Assembly: GCA_963522145.1 (NCBI GenBank)
Contig: CAUQXI010000006.1
Span: 88,049 to 152,048, forward strand
DNA: 64,000 bases
Direction: 5' to 3'
Source: Mesorhizobium_B sp963522145
GTDB lineage: Bacteria; Pseudomonadota; Alphaproteobacteria; Rhizobiales; Rhizobiaceae
Part shown: positions 9,871-17,673 of the stretch, one piece after another
Numbering within the stretch: position 1 is the stretch's first letter
Layout: the number at the start of each line of letters is the position of its first letter
Notes under the pieces: model-generated
Databases searched by the model: none
What the model saw: the letters and a program-made list of their open reading frames with translations, nothing else
Told to the model about the DNA's origin: nothing
Translations under genes and position numbers: made by a program

Positions 9871-10236
9871 TTGAGCGAGAGGGTGTCGTCAGAGTTGGAG
9901 CTCGACCTGTCTCATCTCGGCCGGCAGGTGATGGGCGATGCCGCACTGGAGGAAGAGGTGCTGTCGCTGTTCTGCCGCCAGCATGCGGCTTTCAAGCTGG
10001 TGTTCGCGTCGGTCGATGACGAGGTCCGTCGCGACATGGCTCACCGGCTGAAAGGAAGCGCCCGAGCGATCGGCGCCTTTGCGCTTGCTGCGGCCGCCGA
10101 AATCATTGAGACGGCACCTCGCGACGATCAGGCGCTCGAAACGCTCGAGAAACGGCTGCAGCGTGCACTCGCGTTGATCGATCGGCGTATCCACTTTCTT
10201 CACGGGAACGCGCCGTCGCCTGGCACCGACGGTTGA
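9871..10236 (+). CDS. Hpt (histidine phosphotransfer) domain protein
   Basis: The 121-residue product is a stand-alone Hpt domain. The phosphoacceptor motif HRLKGSARAIG is present with His58, inside an all-helical protein that has no kinase or receiver domain. Such proteins relay phosphate between hybrid kinases and response regulators. The start is TTG 9871, with GAAAGGA at 9857-9863 seven bases ahead. It is transcribed away from the GPR-like gene across a 283-bp gap. It is not ChpT, the partner of CckA, which is a larger pseudo-kinase dimer, so its partner cannot be read from this window. Confidence 0.85.
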   Translation: MSERVSSELELDLSHLGRQVMGDAALEEEVLSLFCRQHAAFKLVFASVDDEVRRDMAHRLKGSARAIGAFALAAAAEIIETAPRDDQALETLEKRLQRALALIDRRIHFLHGNAPSPGTDG

Positions 10237-10287
10237 CTTGCCCGCTTCGACGGTTATCTGCGGCCTGTTCCATCCTGCGAGAGCGCC

Positions 10288-10608
10288 ATGACCGCCCTTT
10301 CCATCATCGCCTTTGACGGCACGCGCTTCGACGTGGATGCGGAGAACGGCTCGACGGTGATGGAGAACGCGATCCGCAACGCGGTACCCGGCATCGAGGC
10401 GGAGTGCGGCGGCGCCTGCGCCTGCGCGACCTGCCACGTCTATGTGGACGAGGACTGGACCGCGGTGGTGGGAGAACCCGAGGCAATGGAGGAGGACATG
10501 CTCGATTTCGCCTATGACGTGCGGCCGAACTCGCGATTGTCTTGCCAGATCAAGGTTCGCCCCGAGCTCGACGGCCTGATCGTTCGGGTTCCCGAGCGGC
10601 AGAGCTGA
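10288..10608 (+). CDS. 2Fe-2S ferredoxin, adrenodoxin/FdVI type
   Basis: The 106-residue protein has the four cluster ligands in adrenodoxin spacing: Cys40, Cys46, Cys49 and Cys86 (C-x5-C-x2-C-x36-C), with the surrounding ECGGACACATCHVYV motif. This class carries electrons for iron-sulfur cluster assembly or cytochrome P450 systems. The next gene, 37 bases on, encodes a ferredoxin-NADP reductase-like flavoprotein, so the two probably form a reductase/ferredoxin pair. An extra Cys44 lies within the loop. Confidence 0.93.
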   Translation: MTALSIIAFDGTRFDVDAENGSTVMENAIRNAVPGIEAECGGACACATCHVYVDEDWTAVVGEPEAMEEDMLDFAYDVRPNSRLSCQIKVRPELDGLIVRVPERQS

Positions 10609-10645
10609 TCGCGCGGGCGGCACGCTTCAATCGGAAGGATCGACC

Positions 10646-11671
10646 ATGGCCGACGGCACCGAAACCGACATCCTCATCATCGGCGCCGGGCCGGTCGGCC
10701 TCTTCGCCGTGTTCGAGCTGGGCCTGTTCGACATGAAGTGCCACCTGGTCGACATCCTCGACAAGCCAGGCGGACAATGCGCCGAGTTATATCCCGAAAA
10801 GCCGATCTACGACATTCCGGCCTGGCCTTCGATTTCCGGGCAGGAACTCGTCGATCGGCTGATGGAGCAGATCGCACCGTTCAACCCCGGTTTCACCTTC
10901 AACCGCATGATCTCCGGCTTGGAGAAGCGCGAGGACGGCCGCTTCGCCGTGACCACCGACGAGAACGAGACCATCCTTGCCAAGGTCGTGGTGATTGCAG
11001 CCGGCGGCGGCTCGTTCCAGCCCAAGCGCCCCCCGATCCCCGGCATCGAGCAGTATGAGAGCGCCAGCGTCTTTTACTCTGTCCGTTGCATGGAGGAGTT
11101 TCGCGACCAGGATGTGGTGATCGTCGGAGGCGGCGACTCGGCGCTGGACTGGACGCTGAACCTTCAGCCGATCGCCCGCAGCCTGACCTTGGTGCACCGC
11201 CGGCCCGAGTTCCGTGCCGCGCCCGACAGCGTCAACAAGATGTTCGCGCTTCAGGAGATGAAGAAGCTCGAGTTCCAGGTCGGCCAGGTGACCGGTCTCA
11301 ACGGGGAGGGTGATCAGCTCCGTGCGGCGACAGTGAAGGGGCCGAACGGCGAAGTTGAGGTGCCCTGCACAAGGCTGCTGCCCTTCTTCGGGCTGACCAT
11401 GAAGCTCGGGCCGATCGCCGATTGGGGGCTGAACCTGCACGAGAACCTGATCCCCGTGGATACGGAGAAGTTCGAGACATCCGTGCCGGGCATCTTCGCC
11501 ATCGGCGACATCAATACCTATCCCGGCAAGCTGAAGCTGATCCTGTCCGGCTTCCATGAGGCGGCGCTGATGGCGCAGGCGGCCAAACGCATCGTCAGCC
11601 CCGGCGAGCGCGTCGTGTTCCAATACACCACGTCCTCCACAAGCCTGCAGAAGAAGCTCGGAGTCGCCTGA
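10646..11671 (+). CDS. Ferredoxin-NADP reductase, thioredoxin-reductase-like (FNR2/YumC type)
   Basis: The 341-residue flavoprotein has an N-terminal FAD-binding GAGPVGLF motif, a central NADP-binding VIVGGGDSALDW motif and the C-terminal FAD motif GIFAIGDINTYPGKLKL. The CxxC redox pair of true thioredoxin reductases is absent where expected, as is usual for the FNR2 group, which passes electrons from NADPH to ferredoxin. It directly follows a ferredoxin gene, supporting that role. Length is normal for the family. Confidence 0.9.
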   Translation: MADGTETDILIIGAGPVGLFAVFELGLFDMKCHLVDILDKPGGQCAELYPEKPIYDIPAWPSISGQELVDRLMEQIAPFNPGFTFNRMISGLEKREDGRFAVTTDENETILAKVVVIAAGGGSFQPKRPPIPGIEQYESASVFYSVRCMEEFRDQDVVIVGGGDSALDWTLNLQPIARSLTLVHRRPEFRAAPDSVNKMFALQEMKKLEFQVGQVTGLNGEGDQLRAATVKGPNGEVEVPCTRLLPFFGLTMKLGPIADWGLNLHENLIPVDTEKFETSVPGIFAIGDINTYPGKLKLILSGFHEAALMAQAAKRIVSPGERVVFQYTTSSTSLQKKLGVA

Positions 11672-11674
11672 CCT

Positions 11675-12289
11675 TTATTTCCTGACGCGCGCGGTCTCCA
11701 TGCGCTCCAGCCTGTAGGCGAGCAGGCGAAGGATGCGGCTTTCGAAGTTCTTTCCTTCCACGCGGTCGAAGCGCGCCTGTTCGGCATCGTGGAGGGCGAG
11801 GACGCGGGTCGTCACGTCCTGCGCCTTTGCGGCAGCCGCCTTGCAATCGCTGAACGTGCCGAGCTTCCGCAACGCTGCTTCCAGTTCAGCCGCATGGTTC
11901 TTGGCGATCACGACATGGCTTTCCTCGTGCCGCTTGATGTCGGCGGAAAGCGTGTTCCAGATGAGGCGCGTGCCCTGATCCGCCTTGCGGGGCGCGCGCC
12001 AGCGCGGAAGCGTCATCTTGGCGCCTACCTTGACGTTAGCTCCGGCGATGCGGCACGATCCGGCCGACTGGGCGTAGCTGATCCTGGAGGTGAACTCCAT
12101 CGTGGTCGCGCCCGGATGCCGGCTTCCGGTGCTTTGCACATGCGGACCCTTTCGGGCGAGCTCCCCCTCGATCTCCGAAAGCGTCGCACCGCCGACGGAA
12201 AAGTAGCTGTAGGTCTTGGAAAGCGTCGCCGCTTCCGCCGGCATTGCCGCGAGCACGAGGGCGCCGGCGGCGAGAAGGTGATTGCGCAT
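11675..12289 (-). CDS. Secreted DUF922 protein, putative zinc-dependent protease
   Basis: The 204-residue product begins with a clear signal peptide (MRNHLLAAGALVLAAMPAEA). It then carries a mixed beta domain and the sequence RHEESHVVIAKNHA, an HExxH zinc-protease signature typical of DUF922 proteins. GGAGG lies six bases before ATG 12289, so the much longer open frame reaching to 12673 is not the gene. It converges with the ferredoxin reductase gene with 3 bases between stops, and diverges from folP. The protease role is known only by family motif. Confidence 0.85.
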   Translation of the reverse strand: MRNHLLAAGALVLAAMPAEAATLSKTYSYFSVGGATLSEIEGELARKGPHVQSTGSRHPGATTMEFTSRISYAQSAGSCRIAGANVKVGAKMTLPRWRAPRKADQGTRLIWNTLSADIKRHEESHVVIAKNHAAELEAALRKLGTFSDCKAAAAKAQDVTTRVLALHDAEQARFDRVEGKNFESRILRLLAYRLERMETARVRK

Positions 12290-12383
12290 GTTGCCTCCTG
12301 CATCACCTTGGTCTAGTGCCCGGCGACGATCAACGCCAACGCGCAGCTCGCGCCACGGTTTCGGGCAGGTGTCCCCAGAAAGC

Positions 12384-13220
12384 ATGGCCACTCGCCGCTG
12401 GCAGCTCGCGCATGGCCGGCATCTCGATCTTGGAGATGCGTCCGTCATCATGGGCGTCCTCAACGTCACGCCCGACAGCTTTTCTGATGGCGGGCTGTTC
12501 GTGTCCGTTTCTGCGGCGCTTGAGCAGGCGCGCAGGATGGAGGGCCAGGGCGCAGCCATCATCGATGTGGGTGGCGAGTCCACGCGGCCGGGCGCCGAGC
12601 CGATCTCTGCCGGAGAGGAGCAAAGGCGGGTGCTGCCCGTAATCAAGGGGCTGGCGCGCGAAGGCGTCCTCATCTCCGTCGATACCTACCGCGAAGAAAC
12701 GGCACAGCGCGCGGTGGAAGCGGGCGCGCATATTGTGAACGATGTGTGGGGACTTCAACGCGACCCTGCGATCGCACAACTTGCGGCGGAAAGCGGGGCA
12801 GGGCTCGTTGTGATGCATACCGGGCGCGGTCGCGAGAAGCTGACGGATCCGATCGCGGACCAGTTCCAATTTCTCCAACGCTCGCTGGCGATCGCCGATG
12901 ACGCAGGTGTGCAGCGAGAGCAGATCGTGCTCGATCCCGGCTTCGGCTTTGCAAAGGAAACCGCCGATGAGAATGTCGCGCTCATGGCGCGGCTGGAGGA
13001 ACTCTGCGGCTTGGGGATGCCCTTGATGGTCGGCGTCTCGCGAAAACGCTTTCTGGGAACACTGACCGGACGCGAAGCTGCGGCGCGCGATGTGGCGACC
13101 GCCGCCGCGAACGCATTGCTTCGCCTGAGGGGTGCAACGATCTTCCGTGTGCATGATGTCGCGTCCAGCCGCGACGCCCTCGCGATTGCCGATGCGGTTC
13201 TCGCGCAAGGAAGGGCGTGA
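12384..13220 (+). CDS. folP: Dihydropteroate synthase
   Basis: The 278-residue TIM barrel joins p-aminobenzoate to the pterin pyrophosphate to make dihydropteroate in folate synthesis. Both pterin-binding signatures are visible: GVLNVTPDSFSDGG near the N-terminus and DVGGESTRPGA shortly after; the later DPGFGFAKE and GVSRKRF motifs are also present. ATG 12384 gives the usual family length; the open frame extends upstream to 12282 but those residues look non-coding. folB and folK follow at once, forming a folate operon. Confidence 0.97.
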   Translation: MATRRWQLAHGRHLDLGDASVIMGVLNVTPDSFSDGGLFVSVSAALEQARRMEGQGAAIIDVGGESTRPGAEPISAGEEQRRVLPVIKGLAREGVLISVDTYREETAQRAVEAGAHIVNDVWGLQRDPAIAQLAAESGAGLVVMHTGRGREKLTDPIADQFQFLQRSLAIADDAGVQREQIVLDPGFGFAKETADENVALMARLEELCGLGMPLMVGVSRKRFLGTLTGREAAARDVATAAANALLRLRGATIFRVHDVASSRDALAIADAVLAQGRA

Positions 13221-13226
13221 CAAAGG

Positions 13227-13589
13227 ATGGCGAGCGTTGTGATCCGCCTGAAGAACTGCGCCTTCTTTGCTCGTCACGGCGTGCTTGAGGCGGAAGCCGT
13301 GCTCGGGCAGCGCTTCTTCGTTGATGCCGAACTGACCGTGGATGCCGGTGGCGCGCTCGAAAGCGACGAGGTGGCAGACACGCTCCACTACGGGGACGCC
13401 TATCAGCGGGTCGCGTCGGTGGTGACCACCCGGCGCTTCAACCTCATCGAGGCGCTAGCCTATGCCATCGGCACGGATCTGATGACGCATTTTCCTCGCA
13501 TCACGGCGGCCGCCATCACCGTGCGCAAGCCGGCGGTGCCGATCGACGGCATCCTCGATCATGCCGAGGTGACGGTGATCCTGCCTTGA
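13227..13589 (+). CDS. folB: Dihydroneopterin aldolase
   Basis: The 120-residue protein has the family pattern: an N-terminal IRLKNCAFFARHGVLEAE segment with the catalytic-region Glu, then ADTLHYGDAY and LIEALAYAI. It cleaves dihydroneopterin to hydroxymethyl-dihydropterin and glycolaldehyde. It starts 6 bases after folP and shares a TTGA overlap with folK, so the three are probably translationally coupled. Confidence 0.95.
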   Translation: MASVVIRLKNCAFFARHGVLEAEAVLGQRFFVDAELTVDAGGALESDEVADTLHYGDAYQRVASVVTTRRFNLIEALAYAIGTDLMTHFPRITAAAITVRKPAVPIDGILDHAEVTVILP

Positions 13590-14098
13590 CGGAAAGCGTC
13601 GTTTTCCTGAGCCTGGGGGGCAATCTTGGCGACCCGCGCGGAGCGATGGCAACAGCCCTGCAGGCGATCGACGCTGATCCGCAGTCTTCCGTCATCCGTG
13701 TTTCGTCGCTTTACCGTACGCCGCCCTGGGGCAAGATCGACCAGCCCGACTTCCTCAATGCCGCCGCGGAAATCCGCACCATCCGGGAACCCCGCGACTT
13801 CCTTCAGCTCTGTCTTCAAACGGAACGCGAGCTGAAGCGCGTGCGCGCGGAGCGGTGGGGGCCGCGCGCCATCGACATCGACATTCTCCTCTTTAACGAT
13901 TTCATCGTGAAGGAAGAGGGGCTTGAGATCCCCCATCCGCGCATCGCGGAGCGCGCATTCGTTCTCGTGCCGCTGGCCGAGATTGCGCCGGACATCAAGA
14001 TTGCGGACATCACCGCGCGCGCGGCGTTGAAGATGATCGACGTGAGCGGCATCGAGAGGCTGCCGGGCGCGGTTGATTGGTGGCGGACCTCGACCTAG
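13586..14098 (+). CDS. folK: 2-amino-4-hydroxy-6-hydroxymethyldihydropteridine pyrophosphokinase
   Basis: The 170-residue enzyme phosphorylates the pterin alcohol that FolP then uses. It shows the N-terminal LSLGGNLGDPRGAM signature and the HPPK signature ERWGPRAIDIDILLF. Translation starts at TTG 13586, overlapping the folB stop in TTGA. The 3' end overlaps the end of the convergent antiporter gene by 4 bases. Confidence 0.95.
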   Translation: MTESVVFLSLGGNLGDPRGAMATALQAIDADPQSSVIRVSSLYRTPPWGKIDQPDFLNAAAEIRTIREPRDFLQLCLQTERELKRVRAERWGPRAIDIDILLFNDFIVKEEGLEIPHPRIAERAFVLVPLAEIAPDIKIADITARAALKMIDVSGIERLPGAVDWWRTST

Positions 14099-15924
14099 GC
14101 CGCCGGCTCGTTGCGCGGCAATGTCGCGGCGTCGCCCTCGTTCATTACGCGACCCTTTCTGCGAGGCGGGGTGAGCGGGGTGGGCACGGGCATGTTGCCC
14201 TTCATGAAGCCGCGACCGGCCTGGATGCCGCCGACGATCTGCGCCTCAAGCCGCTCCAGATCTCTTTGCCGAACGTCTTCCACCGTTTCGGTCGCTTCTT
14301 CCTCCGACAGGCCCAGCGTGTGCAGCGTCGCCCGGCCAAGTTGAAGCGCCGACTCGAAGGTTTCTCGGATCTGAAATTCGACGCCTTCCGCGATAAGCTG
14401 GATGGACGCTGCGCGGTCATAAGCGCGTGCCAGGACCGGCACCAGAGGGAACTCCACCCTGAGCGTTTCCGCCATGCGGATCGCGGCTTCCGGCTTGTCC
14501 ACGCAGATCAGCACAGCCCGCGAATGGGCCGCGCCGGCCGCGTGGAGGATATCAAGCCGCGTGCCGTCGCCGTAATAGACCTTGAAGCCGAACTGGGCGG
14601 CGGACTGGATCATCTCCACATCATTGTCGATGATCGTGACATCAACGCCGCGCAGCAGAAGCGGCTGGCTGACGATCTGGCCGAAGCGTCCGAAGCCGAT
14701 CACCAGAACGCTGTTCTGCTGCCCGTCCACGACCTCTACGCCATCAAGCGCCTGCGCAGGTTCGGGTAACAGCCGGTTGATCGCGAGCACCAGCAGGGGC
14801 GTGAGCGCCATGGAGAGGATGACGGTCGCCGTCATCACGGCGTTGGTTTCAGCGTCGAAGAGGCGGGCGGCGCTTGCGGCGGCAAACAGCACAAAGGCGA
14901 ACTCGCCGCCCTGCGCCAGAAAGCCCGCTCGCTTGGCCGCATCCCGAAATGGCGCTCCGACCACGCGCGCAACGCCGAAAATGCCGGCCGCTTTGATGCC
15001 TGTGTAGCCGAGAACCGCGGCCACGATCAGCGGCCATTGGCGCGCGATGACGCCCAGATCGAGCGACATGCCGACGCCGAGAAAGAAGAGGCCGAGAAGG
15101 ATGCCGCGAAACGGCTCGATGTCGGCTTCGAGCTGGTGGCGGAAGGTTGATTCCGAAAGAAGCACGCCGGCCAGGAATGCGCCCATCGCCATCGACAGTC
15201 CGCCAAGCTGCATCGCCAAAGCGGCGCCGAGGACCACAAGGAGCGCCGCTGCCGTCATCACCTCGCGCGCGTGCGCCGCAGCCAGCAGGCGGAAGAACGG
15301 GTTGAGCAGCCAGACGCCAGCTGCCACGAGAAGTCCGAGCGAGCCGAGCGCCACCGCAACGGACGTCCAGCGCTCGCCGACGGACACCGTCTCGCCAGCG
15401 CCGAGGAAGGCGACGATCGCCAGCAGCGGCACGATCGCCAGATCTTCCAGGAGCAGGATCGAGACGATCCGCTGGCCCTCTGGGCTCGATGTCTCGCCGC
15501 GTTCATCCAGCAGCTGCATGACGATGGCGGTGGAGGAAAGCGTGAAGCCCATGCCGGACACGAAGGCGGTCGCGGCCGTATAGCCTGCGACCATGCCGAG
15601 TGCGGTGAGAAGAAGGCTGCAGACCACCACTTGCGCAACGCCGAGGCCGAAAATCTGGCGCCGCAGGCTCCACAGCCGCGACGGCTGCATTTCGAGCCCG
15701 ATGATGAACAGGAACATCACGACGCCGAGTTCGGCGACATGGATGATTGACTGCGGATCGGTGAAAAGACGAAGCCCGAACGGACCGATGACGAGGCCGG
15801 CAGCGAGATAGCCGAGAACAGAGCCGAGGCCGAGCCGCTTGAACAGGGGCACGGCGATGACGCCGGCGGCCAACAGTGCCACCACCTGAACGAGATCGCT
15901 GCTTCCGCCCGCCTCGACCGCCAT
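14095..15924 (-). CDS. Kef-type K+/H+ antiporter with TrkA-N (RCK) domain
   Basis: The 609-residue protein is a CPA2 antiporter. The N-terminal 380 residues hold about 12 to 13 hydrophobic helices, including the QGGEFAFVLF motif typical of Kef proteins. A soluble TrkA-N/RCK domain follows, with the nucleotide motif VIGFGRFGQIV and a conserved acidic YYGDGTRLD. The C-terminal tail is charged and predicted helical. Kef systems exchange potassium for protons and in some bacteria respond to glutathione adducts; gating ligand here is unknown. No KefF/KefG partner is adjacent. Confidence 0.9.
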   Translation of the reverse strand: MAVEAGGSSDLVQVVALLAAGVIAVPLFKRLGLGSVLGYLAAGLVIGPFGLRLFTDPQSIIHVAELGVVMFLFIIGLEMQPSRLWSLRRQIFGLGVAQVVVCSLLLTALGMVAGYTAATAFVSGMGFTLSSTAIVMQLLDERGETSSPEGQRIVSILLLEDLAIVPLLAIVAFLGAGETVSVGERWTSVAVALGSLGLLVAAGVWLLNPFFRLLAAAHAREVMTAAALLVVLGAALAMQLGGLSMAMGAFLAGVLLSESTFRHQLEADIEPFRGILLGLFFLGVGMSLDLGVIARQWPLIVAAVLGYTGIKAAGIFGVARVVGAPFRDAAKRAGFLAQGGEFAFVLFAAASAARLFDAETNAVMTATVILSMALTPLLVLAINRLLPEPAQALDGVEVVDGQQNSVLVIGFGRFGQIVSQPLLLRGVDVTIIDNDVEMIQSAAQFGFKVYYGDGTRLDILHAAGAAHSRAVLICVDKPEAAIRMAETLRVEFPLVPVLARAYDRAASIQLIAEGVEFQIRETFESALQLGRATLHTLGLSEEEATETVEDVRQRDLERLEAQIVGGIQAGRGFMKGNMPVPTPLTPPRRKGRVMNEGDAATLPRNEPAA

Positions 15925-16016
15925 CCGCCGCCCTCATGCTTGATGAGAAAAGGACTAGGGAAACGTGCGGCTCAACGCAATGCGCGCGGGAAGGTGTCGT
16001 GCGCGGGGAGCTGACC

Positions 16017-16547
16017 CTAGGGCTGGATCGAGCCGACGGTGGTGGCATCCACGCGCTTGAGGCTCATGCCGATCACCGGCACGAGATCATCCTCCACCCG
16101 CACCGAGACGGTTACGGTCATGGTGTTCTCGTCGGCCATCTTGGCGAGCATCGCGCCCTTGAGCTGGTTGCGGTTGATGCCGAGCACCATCTTGCGGCCG
16201 TCCACGACATTGCCGGACACGATGTCGAGACCCTTGCCGGCCGCGCCATCCTGAAAAGTGCCGCGATAGCCGGAGCGGCCTTTGCGCTCCACCGTGGCCG
16301 TCATCTTCTGGTTGAACACGCCCACCCGGCATCCGCCGTCCAGCGTCACGCCGAGGGTTTTTGCCGGGGTCGATCCGGTGAAGTTGCAGACGAATTTCGT
16401 GCCCTTGTATTTGCCGGCCACGATCTCGCCGGGCCCCGTCCAGCCGCCCAAAACGCTTTCAAAGAAAGCTGCATCGCCATCGGCGGCCGTGGACGGACCG
16501 ACCGAGGCGAGAACCGGAAGGAGGGCCAGGAGGAGGGCGGATTTCAT
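16017..16547 (-). CDS. Periplasmic protein of unknown function
   Basis: The 176-residue product starts with a signal peptide (MKSALLLALLPVLASVGPSTAA) and is mostly beta-prone, with FFESVLGGWTGPGEIV, a pair of Cys residues (KFVCNF and GGCRVG) that could form a disulfide, and GINRNQLKGAMLAKM. I do not recognise a named domain; it looks like the conserved rhizobial secreted proteins found near ycjX-ycjF. A TTAACCTTGAT box lies about 50 bases upstream on its strand. Function is unknown. Confidence 0.75.
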   Translation of the reverse strand: MKSALLLALLPVLASVGPSTAADGDAAFFESVLGGWTGPGEIVAGKYKGTKFVCNFTGSTPAKTLGVTLDGGCRVGVFNQKMTATVERKGRSGYRGTFQDGAAGKGLDIVSGNVVDGRKMVLGINRNQLKGAMLAKMADENTMTVTVSVRVEDDLVPVIGMSLKRVDATTVGSIQP

Positions 16548-16597
16548 GACTCAAGACCTTGGCGGCGAATGGTGAGGCGTCGGTCGACCATCGCCAA

Positions 16598-16608
16598 TCA
16601 AGGTTAAT
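16598..16608 (-). promoter_or_regulatory. TTAACCTT box upstream of the periplasmic protein gene
   Basis: Read on the minus strand this is ATTAACCTTGA, about 50 bases before the start at 16547. The TTAACC core matches the CtrA half-site of alphaproteobacteria, and closely related boxes precede two other minus-strand genes in this window. Binding is inferred. Confidence 0.35.
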
Positions 16609-16614
16609 GCTTTG

Positions 16615-17673
16615 TCACGAAGGCGAGCCTTCACCTCGCTCTTTCGCCGCGAAGCGCGCGAGGACGGCAACGAAATCCTTCATCCCCGGACGCGGCAGAG
16701 CCGTGAAAGGAAGAGGGCGGGCGGCTTCCATCGCGGCAACGCCGATGCGCGCCGTCATCATGCCGTTAATGACGCCCTCGCCGAGCTTGGCGGAAAGGCG
16801 TGCAGCAAGGCCGTGACCGACAAGCTGCTGCACGACGCTGTCGCCCGCGGCGATCGATCCGGTGACGGCAAGATGGGTCAGCGTGCTTCTCGCGAGGCGG
16901 AAGAAGCCGAGCGTGCCGGGACGACCGCCATAAAGCTCAGCCAGCCTGCGGACGAGACGTCCCGCCTCGAACAGCACATAGGCCACGTCGAACACGGCTC
17001 GCGGGCTGACGGCGGTCACCAGCGAGACCCGTTTCGCGGCGTCGAGCACGAGCGTCTTGGCGCGGGCGTCAAGCGAACCGAGCAGCTCGATCTCGCCCAA
17101 GCGGAGGAGGGCTGCGCCGTCGATGACATCGTTTCGCAGCTCACCCAGCGCCTTCCGGCCGGCGGCGGTCTCAGGCTTGCCGGCAAGCAGTGCCTCGACC
17201 TCCGCCAGAAGCGTTCGAGCCGCGCCTGCATCGTCGCGCGCGATCGCCGCACTCGCCCTTCCACGCATCGCCTCCACAGAGGCCAGCCGGCGAAGCGCAA
17301 ACAGTTCACGGCCGAGGATGACCGCAACCGCAACCACCACAAGCACCGCGGCGCCCGCTCCGACCCATCCCAGCCATTCGGCGCGCGAGAAGAGCTCCCG
17401 AATCAGCGCATCCGCCCAAAGCCCAAAGGCCAGCGAGACCAGTGTGCCCAGGGCGGTCGCGAACACCGCGGGAAGAACCGAGCGGTGGGACCGTGCACGC
17501 GGCAGCGCGGGCGGCGCAAGCGCGAGCTCCGGCTCGTCGAACACGTCGATTGCCGAAGGCGTGACGATCGCTTCGGCGCTTGCAACGGCGCGGGGCTCGC
17601 GAAATGCGGCTTCGCTCTCCCGTTCGGGCTGATCCAGGCGGAAGGATGCGGGGCGGCGACCGGTCTCGCTCAT
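16615..17673 (-). CDS. ycjF: YcjF-family (TIGR01620/DUF697) inner-membrane protein
   Basis: The 352-residue protein has a low-complexity N-terminus, two adjacent hydrophobic segments around residues 65-115 (SHRSVLPAVFATALGTL and WVGAGAAVLVVVAVAVIL), and a long helical C-terminal region ending with an Ala/Gly-rich part typical of DUF697. It overlaps the upstream ycjX gene by 4 bases, the usual arrangement. In enterobacteria the pair is induced by heat and phage shock, but its biochemical job is unknown. Confidence 0.9.
   Translation of the reverse strand: MSETGRRPASFRLDQPERESEAAFREPRAVASAEAIVTPSAIDVFDEPELALAPPALPRARSHRSVLPAVFATALGTLVSLAFGLWADALIRELFSRAEWLGWVGAGAAVLVVVAVAVILGRELFALRRLASVEAMRGRASAAIARDDAGAARTLLAEVEALLAGKPETAAGRKALGELRNDVIDGAALLRLGEIELLGSLDARAKTLVLDAAKRVSLVTAVSPRAVFDVAYVLFEAGRLVRRLAELYGGRPGTLGFFRLARSTLTHLAVTGSIAAGDSVVQQLVGHGLAARLSAKLGEGVINGMMTARIGVAAMEAARPLPFTALPRPGMKDFVAVLARFAAKERGEGSPS

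Noticed and set aside
12330..13388. Minus-strand frame of 352 codons opposite folP
   Set aside because: It lies wholly antisense to the folP/folB genes and has a His/Arg-rich product with no motif.
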